Of a DNA stretch of 47,732 nucleotides, positions 34,618-42,257 are shown piece by piece. Source of the stretch: an uncultured Chitinophagales bacterium (GTDB taxonomy: Bacteria; Bacteroidota; Bacteroidia; Chitinophagales; JAHDHT01); assembly GCA_938023075.1 (NCBI GenBank), contig CALHDG010000005.1:1-47732 (forward strand), written 5' to 3'. Below the pieces are notes generated by a model. That model searched no databases. It was not told where the DNA came from and saw only the letters and a list, made by a program, of their open reading frames with translations. Position 1 is the first letter of the stretch, and each line of letters opens with the position of its first letter. A program made the position numbers and the translations under genes.

Positions 34618-34668
34618 CAGAATTTATAACATGATTATGATCATGTTATAAATTCTGAACGTTTTTGG
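34618..34668 (+). terminator. Hairpin with an 18-bp perfect stem after the LRR-protease gene
   Basis: CAGAATTTATAACATGAT (34,618-34,635) and its exact complement (34,640-34,657) enclose the loop TATG. A short T-run (GTTTTTGG) starts 4 nt later. It lies 17 nt after the stop; it may be a terminator or an mRNA 3'-end stabiliser. Confidence 0.6.
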
Positions 34669-34872
34669 CAAGTTTATCAAAATAGTTGACATTTGCACAC
34701 TTAGCTACTTGCATCATTAAAAGAGTACAAAACAAAAGGTAGACAGGACTAATTCCCCTTCACGAGTGAAGGGGTGGGCTTTGCAAAGCAAAGGTCGGGG
34801 TAGTTATTATTTCAGCACCTTCAAAAAAACTAAAAGTGTCAACTACTTTTGCTATCAGATAAACTTGTCAAG
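34665..34872. repeat. Inverted-repeat-bounded element, family 7, copy 2
   Basis: Left end TTGGCAAGTTTATC then TAGTTGACATTT; reverse of the right end TTGACAAGTTTATC then TAGTTGACACTTT. The same ends bound 12,947-13,208. This copy carries the double hairpin of 34,749-34,806 in its interior. Confidence 0.45.
34749..34806 (+). repeat. Double-hairpin repeat family 6, copy 1
   Basis: CCCCTTCACGAGTGAAGGGG followed by TGGG, CTTTGCAAAGCAAAG and GTCGGGGTAGTT. The second copy at 46,728-46,788 changes stem bases on both arms (CAC/GTG to CAA/TTG) and keeps the flanks. Confidence 0.6.
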
Positions 34873-34887
34873 TTTTTTCAAAAAAAA

Positions 34888-36411
34888 TTAACACTCGTGT
34901 AAGGCTTTCATTTTGTTGATCAACCACTGCTTTTGTTTAACAGTTTCACTTTTAAGTATAATCTTTTTAATATCAGTAAAAGCCTTTTTCATTTTTTGAT
35001 CTTTGCGATTTTTTATCGACAAATCGTGCTTAAACCTATACAGTTTTTTAAAAGCCAAGATAAAGTTTAAGTGAGCAGTCTTTTCTGCTTGAGTCAATCT
35101 ATTATTATTACAAAAATACACTTTTATATTATCAATTATTTTTTGAGTTGTAATTTCGTAATACTGGTCAATTTCATAAAAACACTTTAACCTTGAAATT
35201 CTAATCCCAATATCGTGTGTGTTATCTATTTTTAATACTTTGTTGAAGTGTATTAAAGCTTCGGAATAATTTTGCTGGTTAAATTCTATAATACCTAAGT
35301 TATATTGTAATACAGAATTCCTGACATCTTTTGAAACATATTCTATATAATAGGATAAAATATCTTTTGCCCATTTAAATGCTCTAACTCTACAAGCTAT
35401 GGTTATGATATTCTTTAAAGATCTAACCGCCAATACATTTCTGCTTAGCAAAATATTAAGTTGGTGCATTTTCTGGTAGATACTAAATAGTGGTGTATAA
35501 AAATTTAAATTTCCTTTTGCAGTTTGGTCAATACAATAATTTGTGAGATTGGTATAAAAGGTTTTCAAAATTCTATTTGGAATTATATCTTGTAATTGAT
35601 TGATTTTATCAAATAAAAGTTGAAAGGTATCCTCATCACTTTTTTCAATCAAATTGATATTTAACAGATACAATTGTATAAGCGGATTGCGTTTATACTG
35701 GTCTAACTCAATTAAACTTTGTGTCGCTTTATACGGATCAAAATCAAACTGTCTATTCGTAATTCTTTTTAATAAGGTGACTTTTGTTAAATGAAATTTT
35801 AGCTTTTCAATTATGTATTTGGTATCTAAATAGTATTGTAACCTATCATAATTGTCTTCTTTAGTCATCATATTACTCAAGTACAATACTTCTGCTTTAA
35901 ACAACTGTAAATTATATTGAGCAGCATGATATTCGATGCCTCTTTTTGGATTAGCTTCTAATTCCTTTTGCTTGGTTTTGTATCTTCGATTATACAATAC
36001 CATTTGCCTACGATTAATCAGTTGAGGAAATAATAACTCGTATTGTACAGATTCCTTTTGCTTCAACTGTTCCACCATCAAAAAACTTTCTGCTAAATTC
36101 AGCAAATGATTCATCGCTTTGTTCAACTCTTTTTTTTGAACGGTATTTATGGATTGTTGACTTTTAGCTTTCCCAAACACATCCTGATAAATTTTAAATT
36201 GAATGGTATCTGAAAAACTGTCAGCATTTAAAGCATATTGTTTGAGCTTCTTAAATAACAAACACAACTTCTTGTTGGTATTGTGATAATTGCAATTGAT
36301 ATAATCATTAAAATTATTCAATTCTTGCTCCGTAAATGTTTTAAGCAATTCTAACGAAACAATTAATCTCGTTTTTTGAGATTTATGTTGAGAGGTTCCA
36401 ACTTTTTCCAC
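34888..36411 (-). CDS. Cytoplasmic TPR-like helical protein of unknown function, GTG start
   Basis: 507-residue all-helical protein without a signal peptide or membrane segment, basic and rich in Lys, Asn, Gln and Leu. It opens with FTEQELNNFNDYINC after a short basic leader and has TPR-like hairpins, the clearest at about 373-405 (VLQYNLGIIEFNQQNYSEALIHFNKVLKID). I recall similar helical proteins with this N-terminal pattern occurring in several copies in Saprospiraceae-type genomes, without known function. The start is set by the sequence: a TAA precedes the GTG at 36,411 directly and the first in-frame ATG is about 90 codons later. It is divergent from the SdiA-regulated-like/LRR gene with a shared 150-bp upstream region. 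Confidence 0.72.
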   Translation of the reverse strand: MEKVGTSQHKSQKTRLIVSLELLKTFTEQELNNFNDYINCNYHNTNKKLCLLFKKLKQYALNADSFSDTIQFKIYQDVFGKAKSQQSINTVQKKELNKAMNHLLNLAESFLMVEQLKQKESVQYELLFPQLINRRQMVLYNRRYKTKQKELEANPKRGIEYHAAQYNLQLFKAEVLYLSNMMTKEDNYDRLQYYLDTKYIIEKLKFHLTKVTLLKRITNRQFDFDPYKATQSLIELDQYKRNPLIQLYLLNINLIEKSDEDTFQLLFDKINQLQDIIPNRILKTFYTNLTNYCIDQTAKGNLNFYTPLFSIYQKMHQLNILLSRNVLAVRSLKNIITIACRVRAFKWAKDILSYYIEYVSKDVRNSVLQYNLGIIEFNQQNYSEALIHFNKVLKIDNTHDIGIRISRLKCFYEIDQYYEITTQKIIDNIKVYFCNNNRLTQAEKTAHLNFILAFKKLYRFKHDLSIKNRKDQKMKKAFTDIKKIILKSETVKQKQWLINKMKALHEC

Positions 36412-36499
36412 TTATATCCAACGTATTATACAAATTTTATTGTAGCATTTAATAACGAAATAGCGCAAATTTTAAAGCGTTTCATTTTTAAAGTAGACC

Positions 36500-36507
36500 T
36501 ACTTTTG
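36500..36507 (+). promoter_or_regulatory. -7 promoter box (TACTTTTG)
   Basis: TACTTTTG matches TAnnTTTG, 56 nt before the chosen ATG at 36,563. It lies close before the alternative ATG at 36,515, which would then be almost leaderless and is the less likely start. Confidence 0.45.
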
Positions 36508-36562
36508 GAACGAAATGAAGCCCAAGGCTTCGTATTATTTAATCAATCAAAAATTTATACAG

Positions 36563-38986
36563 ATGAAAAATTTAAATCTGAAAGCAAAAGGATTAAAACT
36601 TAGTTTGATCTTATGTTCACTATTTTTTTTAAAAACAACAAATAGTCAAAGTATTCCTATTAACCAATATAAACAGAAAGGTGAAAAAATCACCTATCCA
36701 TTTATTAATGACGACTTGTCAGGAATTACTTATAGCAACAAAACTAAAACCTTGTTTATGGTTCAAAACGACCCTCCCAACATTTATGAAGTTGATCTGG
36801 CAGGTAACTTCATTAGAAAAATTAAGCTTACTGGTTTTGATGATACAGAAGGCATTAGCCATATTGCTGAAACACAATTTGCCATAGCAGAAGAAAAAAA
36901 AGGAAGAATCGTGTTTTTTGATATTTTATCAAACACAAGCGAAATCAATTTACAAGAGAATTATGCGATTCAACTACCCAATCCAGAAAATGATTCTTGG
37001 GGTTTGAACGACGGTTTAGAAGGTGTAAGTTATAACCCAAGTGATCAGAAAATATACACGGTAAAAGAAAAAGATAATAAGGGCTTTTTTGCATTTGATT
37101 TACCAGACCGGTTTCCATCAAATTTAACCAATGCAGACATTATAATACCTTGCGATGTAAATAGTGCTGGCTTTCCTTTTCTTAAAGATTTAGCGGGTGT
37201 TTATCATCAGGGCAATTCTATTTTAATGTTAAGTGAGGATAACAAAGTACTTGTTCAAATAGATGAAAATTGCAATGAAATTAGCAGGTTGTCATTGGCA
37301 GCAATGGAACAACCAGAAGGTATAACAATTAGTGATGAAGGATTTTTATATGTAGCCGGCGAAAAAAATGAGTTATTTATATTTGAACCGCCTTCTTGCC
37401 GATACACCGATTCTTTGGCTTTAACCAACATCTATCAATCTTTAAATGGCAATTTTTGGAATTTGTCAAACCCTATCACAACTTGGGAAGGTGTGTCCCT
37501 TAATGAAAATGGCTGTGTAGATATGTTGCGATTATCTGATAAAGGTTTATCAGGAAGGCTTCCATCTTCAATTGGAGATTTGCGTGAAGTGGTTTTTATA
37601 GAAATGGCAAATAATGCTATTACCGGATCTATACCTAAAGAAATAGGTCAACTTAACAAACTTAGTTATTTAGCATTTACTGGAAATGATATAGATGCTT
37701 TGCCAACAGCCATAGGAGATTTATCGAACTTAACAGTTCTTGAAATATCCAATAATCGAATAACGGAATTACCCGCATCATTAGGCAAGTTATCTAAACT
37801 GATCTCTTTTGTGGCTAGTAATAATCAAATTAAAAACATTCCAGAATCTATTGGCGACCTCAATAATCTTAAGGGATTAGTGTTGCAAAACAACCAATTA
37901 GATGAACTACCTACTTCTTTGAGCAATTTAAGTAATTTAATTCTTTTAAAAATTCAGTCTAATCAATTCAATGGTTGTTATAATGACTACTTTAGTCAGT
38001 TGTGTTTTCAGTTGCCACGATATACCAGCTTTAATCAGTTTATAAGTGAGGGCAACAATTTTGATGCAACTTGGGAAGACTTTTGTGCTTATGGATTTGG
38101 CGGTTGTGATTTGATTGAACAACCTTGTCGACAAACAGATTCAATTGCTTTAGCCACCATTTTTCAATCTTTAAATTATAGATATGTACACAATCTGGAA
38201 AAGCCAGTAAACCAATGGCCCGGTGTAAGGTTAAATGAAAATGGATGTGTAGACAGACTTGATTTATCGGAAAAAAGCTTAACCGGAGAAATTCCAGCCG
38301 CTATTGGAGACTTAGCTGAAGTTACCTTTATCAAAATGGTAGAAAATAGTATCACCGGTCAAATTCCTGAGGCGATTGGCAATTTAGAAAATCTTAAAAT
38401 ATTGAGTCTTGGAGATAATGAAATGAGCGGACCCATCCCTGAATCAATAGGTAGACTAACCAATTTAGATGGGTTATATTTATCCTCAAACAGGTTTACA
38501 GAACTACCGGCTGGTATAGGAAACTTAGAACAGTTAACTAACCTTTACTTAGGTGGCAATCAACTTAGTGGCTGTTATCCTGATGAATTTAACCAACTTT
38601 GTAACCGGCTTTCAAGCAATTCTAATAGAAACTTTGCCATTAGTTCAGGTAATAATTTTGACATTAGCTGGGAGGAGTTTTGTGCTGGTGCAACTTGTAC
38701 TTTAAACAAACAACCTCAACAGCAAGATTTTGAAAGCAACAACTACCCTAATCCATTTTCCACGCAAACTACTATAATTTATAATTTGTTAGAAGAAGAT
38801 GAAATTACGCTATCCATTTATGATGCTAAAGGAAAGCAGGTAGCGCAGTTGTTAAATAATGAAAAGCAGCAAGCAGGAAAACACACCAGCATTTTTGAAA
38901 GCACCAACTTACCATCTGGCGTATATTATTATCATATACAAAGTAGTACAAAAAATGAAGTAAATAAAATAATGTTGATTAAGTAG
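36563..38986 (+). CDS. Secreted SdiA-regulated-like propeller / LRR protein with T9SS sorting signal
   Basis: Exported 807-residue protein from the ATG at 36,563, which starts a good signal peptide (LKLSLILCSLFFLKTTNSQ); the frame is open to 36,515 but the extra 16 residues are not signal-like. Residues about 28-275 form a propeller like the SdiA-regulated / esterase-like phytase group (DLSGITYSNKTKTLFMVQND, DDTEGISH, GLEGVSYN, EQPEGITISDEG). Two LRR modules follow (about 278-520 and 525-730) with caps CRYTDSLALTNIYQSL and CRQTDSIALATIFQSL and terminal NNFD.(T/S)WE(D/E)FC. The final about 70 residues are a type A sorting domain (NNYPNPFSTQT ... GVYYYHIQ). The LRR modules are close relatives of modules 2 and 3 of the LRR-protease, implying duplication and domain shuffling between neighbours. 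Ligand unknown. Confidence 0.83.
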   Translation: MKNLNLKAKGLKLSLILCSLFFLKTTNSQSIPINQYKQKGEKITYPFINDDLSGITYSNKTKTLFMVQNDPPNIYEVDLAGNFIRKIKLTGFDDTEGISHIAETQFAIAEEKKGRIVFFDILSNTSEINLQENYAIQLPNPENDSWGLNDGLEGVSYNPSDQKIYTVKEKDNKGFFAFDLPDRFPSNLTNADIIIPCDVNSAGFPFLKDLAGVYHQGNSILMLSEDNKVLVQIDENCNEISRLSLAAMEQPEGITISDEGFLYVAGEKNELFIFEPPSCRYTDSLALTNIYQSLNGNFWNLSNPITTWEGVSLNENGCVDMLRLSDKGLSGRLPSSIGDLREVVFIEMANNAITGSIPKEIGQLNKLSYLAFTGNDIDALPTAIGDLSNLTVLEISNNRITELPASLGKLSKLISFVASNNQIKNIPESIGDLNNLKGLVLQNNQLDELPTSLSNLSNLILLKIQSNQFNGCYNDYFSQLCFQLPRYTSFNQFISEGNNFDATWEDFCAYGFGGCDLIEQPCRQTDSIALATIFQSLNYRYVHNLEKPVNQWPGVRLNENGCVDRLDLSEKSLTGEIPAAIGDLAEVTFIKMVENSITGQIPEAIGNLENLKILSLGDNEMSGPIPESIGRLTNLDGLYLSSNRFTELPAGIGNLEQLTNLYLGGNQLSGCYPDEFNQLCNRLSSNSNRNFAISSGNNFDISWEEFCAGATCTLNKQPQQQDFESNNYPNPFSTQTTIIYNLLEEDEITLSIYDAKGKQVAQLLNNEKQQAGKHTSIFESTNLPSGVYYYHIQSSTKNEVNKIMLIK

Positions 38987-39007
38987 ATTGTTGAAAAGCA
39001 GACTTTG

Positions 39008-39041
39008 AATACCAAATGCCTTAAAGGTGTTTGGTATTTTT
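39008..39041 (+). terminator. Intrinsic terminator after the SdiA-regulated-like/LRR gene
   Basis: AATACCAAA (39,008-39,016) pairs with TTTGGTATT (39,030-39,038), with an inner CCTTAAAGG pairing, then a T-run. Confidence 0.75.
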
Positions 39042-39124
39042 ACATTTCGTGATTAATTGGGTTTAATTCTAACTTCCCAAATGAACCATCAATACCGAAA
39101 TGTCGGCAGCAGAAACGTCCCTAA

Positions 39125-39234
39125 CCCGATTGCAGCGGTTATACTATTTTGCCGCTTAACAAATGAAGCCAAGCAATAGCATTTGAGCGGAAAGCAGGAG
39201 GGGTGTTTTTATAAAAAAAAAGTTTCGCTTCAAA
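39125..39234 (+). repeat. Structured repeat family 2, copy E
   Basis: CCCGATTGCAGCGGTT, then ATACTATT pairing with AATAGCAT (one A/C mismatch, CTATT/AATAG intact), then TTGAGCGGAAAGCAGGAGGG and AGTTTCGCTTCAAAAAA. As with copy D, the A-run ends close (about 25 nt) to the stop codon of a gene transcribed towards it. Confidence 0.65.
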
Positions 39235-39260
39235 AAAAATAATGCAAATTGTTAATTATT

Positions 39261-42065
39261 TTATTCCTTAGATAAACTCGTCTTAATCTGTTTTTGAAAA
39301 ATGGCTAAGGCACCAAAAATCATTAATAGTAAAGCCATTAACAGTAAACCCCATTGAGAAAGTGTTGGAATTAAAGGAAAAGGGGCAAAAGTAACAAAGC
39401 TTATGCCTTGCCCATCTAAATTAACTAAGGTTGGTCCGGTGCTGGCACCTGCTTCGGTAAAGCAAGGGGGCGTATTTGCCAATTGCACATAATATACTCC
39501 ACAAAAATAGGTGCCAAAACTTCCTGAACTTCCGCCGGCATTAATGGCTTGCGTATCTAAAACGGCACCAGCTTCATCTATCAATTGAATTTCTACTCCG
39601 GTTAAATCACAATCGCCGGCTTCAACATTGTAATCAATAATTTCAAAACAATCATCACTGCAATTGCAGGAAACTACTTGTGGTAATCCCCAAAAACAAT
39701 TTGTCGCAATATTGCTATCAGTTGCAATGTTGGGTGCGCCTTGTGTAGTCCAAAAATCTTGTGCATCTTGTCCAGCATAAATAATATTTAAGGTAGCGAG
39801 ATAATCAATACCTGTAAAATTTCCACTGGCATTTATCGCATTTAAACAAATAGCATTTGAAAATGGATCGTAATTAGGCAATTCATTTAGAATCATCGCT
39901 TCGGTAAACACAAATGTACCGGCATTACAATTGATGATGGTTCCACCAGAAGGTTGCTGACTTAAACAAGCAGCACCGGGCTTTATTTCAAAAATAAAAT
40001 CTTCAAAAGCTACATCACAACCTCCAATTTCTATAACAATTTCAAAAGTATAGTCGGTTCTGCCTTGTGCATCACAATCCATTACTGGAAAAAACGGACC
40101 AGCCGAAGCCCCTTCACCTCCATTCCAATCAATCGGGTCGCCGCTTATACTTGTCGAACAAATAACATCTCCTTCATTGTAGGCTACAAAAGGGCTAACA
40201 TAATAAGTTCCATTGCCACCGTTAGCGGCGAGTGCATCACAATTGATGGAAAAACCATCAATATTGGTTGCTGCGTTGTTTGGTTGAAAAATTTCACCAA
40301 AATTTGGATTAGCAGGATTTCCCGTTGTCGCTCCGTTTATAGCGATATTAATATCGCTAGGGTTCGTCAACGTATTGGTAGGGTTATCTGCACTAAAATA
40401 CCATCCTATAATATTATTATCACTTAATTGAGTTTGATTGCTAAGGTTTATTAATTGATCTTGCTCACAATCACTAATAGTTATTAAAGGGTTTGCCGAT
40501 CCGGCATCATCGGTTACAATAATGGTTACTTGTTTCCGTATATCATTTTGGCAAGTAATTAAAGAGTAGTTATTTAAATCATCATCAAAAAAATACGTGT
40601 AGGTGCCGGGTATGTTGGTGTCAATGGCGCTGTTGCCGGTAGTTGGTGGAGTAAAAGTCAATCCGTTGCCTAAGTCATTAAAATCTAAGGTGTTGTTATC
40701 AGATGCATACCAACCAATACAGTTTTCATTTAAGCCAATATTATTGGCATCGCCTGCCGGATTGTCGATTATAAAAGTTGGAACAGGATCGCCCGGACAT
40801 AAGTAAAAAGTGTTTTCCGTTACATAGGGTGCAGCAGTAGACGAATCCACTAAATCTGGATCGCAACACGACAAATTATTTCTTGCGCAAAACAAGGCAT
40901 CTACCATTTTGGCAATTTGGCATTGGGTTAAAAAATTATCGCAAGTACCATAACTCATTATATTATTATTAGTATAGTTTGATGGATAGGGTACGCCGCA
41001 GGTAGAAAAACAATTGCTTAAATCGTAATCACATCCACTATTATTAACACAGTTAGAAATTGGGTCACCATTAGAATTTTCAACATTACTGGTTCTGGTA
41101 TTGGGGTCTGGTGGTGTATCACAAATGTAATCGCCCAAAGTACAACATTCGCTGCCATCAGGGCATTCAACCCAATTATTGCCATTAGGATCATTTGCAT
41201 TTACTTGTGCATTATTTACGGCTCCATGGGTATGCAACAAGCCAAAAAAGTGACCAAATTCGTGAATAGAAACCGTAGTGCCAGCAGTGCCGGTGCAATC
41301 TTGAGAAATATTTTGAATGCCATTTACGCCAAAAGCGGTTCCATATGAAAAATCTCCAGATGGAAGAAAAGCTACTCCTCCTTCAGAAAAACCAAATGGA
41401 GTAAAGCCATTATAATTTATTGGAATATAAATATTCATTACATTAGGAATGTTTAAATCTATCGCTTCACTAAAATCGGAAATGCCATCGCCGAAAGGGT
41501 CGGGTTGTAAATTGCAATTAGACATACAATTGGGGTCTCCCTCACAGCAGCAAGGGTCTGGACTATCGGCACAGCTACTTGTATAAAAAACACTTAAATC
41601 ATTATTACAATATAAACGGGTTGAACCATCTGGTAAAAGATTATCGTTAGCCGAAGCCCAATTGGTGCACTTAAACAATTCAAAGGGTACGCCTAAGCAA
41701 TCATAAAATGCATTAGCGCGATTAATAAACGCATTTAATTGACCAACATTTAATAATTGTCCACCGCAATTTACATCTACCAACAGGGTAAAAACTACCG
41801 GAATCTGATATTTTTCACAAGGCATTTCCAAACAACAATCAAAGCCGCTGTTTCCACATGTATCAGGACAACCACCGTAAGCAGTAGCAGTGCTCCATCC
41901 TGCTTCTCGTTGTTGTTCGTTGTCGAGTAGTTTAGGGTGAACTTCATGCCGGTAGTTGAGGTCTTCTAAATTAATAATCTCACAACCGGGCTCTGGCAGG
42001 TTTTGACCCTGAGCAACAATTGAAAAAAGAAAAAAAGCGAAAAGAAAACTGTGTATATTTTTCAC
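39261..42065 (-). CDS. Secreted pappalysin-like (M43-type) metalloprotease with IPTL-CTERM-like tail
   Basis: Exported 934-residue protein (signal peptide IHSFLFAFFLFSIVAQ, ending GQ). The metzincin motif is H268-E269-FG-H272-FFGLL-H278 in SIHEFGHFFGLLHTH; the Met-turn is NNIMSYG about 100 residues later. The intervening CDTPPDP and the many Cys pairs are typical of M43 pappalysin-like proteases. Residues about 410-890 are beta-rich and carry Cys-rich surface modules. The C-terminus is not a T9SS type A domain: IPTLSQWGLLLMALLLMIFG (about 898-917) followed by Phe, Lys and acidic residues matches the IPTL-CTERM layout (motif, transmembrane helix, short tail), a signal processed by exosortase-type systems in other bacteria. 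Here it may simply anchor the protease in a membrane. It is divergent from the adhesin at 42,258 with 192 bp between. Confidence 0.85.
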   Translation of the reverse strand: MKNIHSFLFAFFLFSIVAQGQNLPEPGCEIINLEDLNYRHEVHPKLLDNEQQREAGWSTATAYGGCPDTCGNSGFDCCLEMPCEKYQIPVVFTLLVDVNCGGQLLNVGQLNAFINRANAFYDCLGVPFELFKCTNWASANDNLLPDGSTRLYCNNDLSVFYTSSCADSPDPCCCEGDPNCMSNCNLQPDPFGDGISDFSEAIDLNIPNVMNIYIPINYNGFTPFGFSEGGVAFLPSGDFSYGTAFGVNGIQNISQDCTGTAGTTVSIHEFGHFFGLLHTHGAVNNAQVNANDPNGNNWVECPDGSECCTLGDYICDTPPDPNTRTSNVENSNGDPISNCVNNSGCDYDLSNCFSTCGVPYPSNYTNNNIMSYGTCDNFLTQCQIAKMVDALFCARNNLSCCDPDLVDSSTAAPYVTENTFYLCPGDPVPTFIIDNPAGDANNIGLNENCIGWYASDNNTLDFNDLGNGLTFTPPTTGNSAIDTNIPGTYTYFFDDDLNNYSLITCQNDIRKQVTIIVTDDAGSANPLITISDCEQDQLINLSNQTQLSDNNIIGWYFSADNPTNTLTNPSDINIAINGATTGNPANPNFGEIFQPNNAATNIDGFSINCDALAANGGNGTYYVSPFVAYNEGDVICSTSISGDPIDWNGGEGASAGPFFPVMDCDAQGRTDYTFEIVIEIGGCDVAFEDFIFEIKPGAACLSQQPSGGTIINCNAGTFVFTEAMILNELPNYDPFSNAICLNAINASGNFTGIDYLATLNIIYAGQDAQDFWTTQGAPNIATDSNIATNCFWGLPQVVSCNCSDDCFEIIDYNVEAGDCDLTGVEIQLIDEAGAVLDTQAINAGGSSGSFGTYFCGVYYVQLANTPPCFTEAGASTGPTLVNLDGQGISFVTFAPFPLIPTLSQWGLLLMALLLMIFGALAIFQKQIKTSLSKE

Positions 42066-42257
42066 GGGTTAATATTTTGAATTGGTAAATATACGTTTTT
42101 TGTTGAGCAAGGAAAACAATCGAATTCCCTATTTGTCAAACTCTTGTAAATTTTACAAGTATTAGTCCATAAAAAGTAAATATCTTATATATTAGTGTGG
42201 TGTAAATCTTTATAACGAATTATATAGATTGCTATTTTTAAAAATTAAAACCTGTTG

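Noticed and set aside
40065-40427. 120-codon plus-strand frame opposite the M43-like protease
   Set aside because: A shadow of a conserved gene; there is no promoter or family signature of its own.
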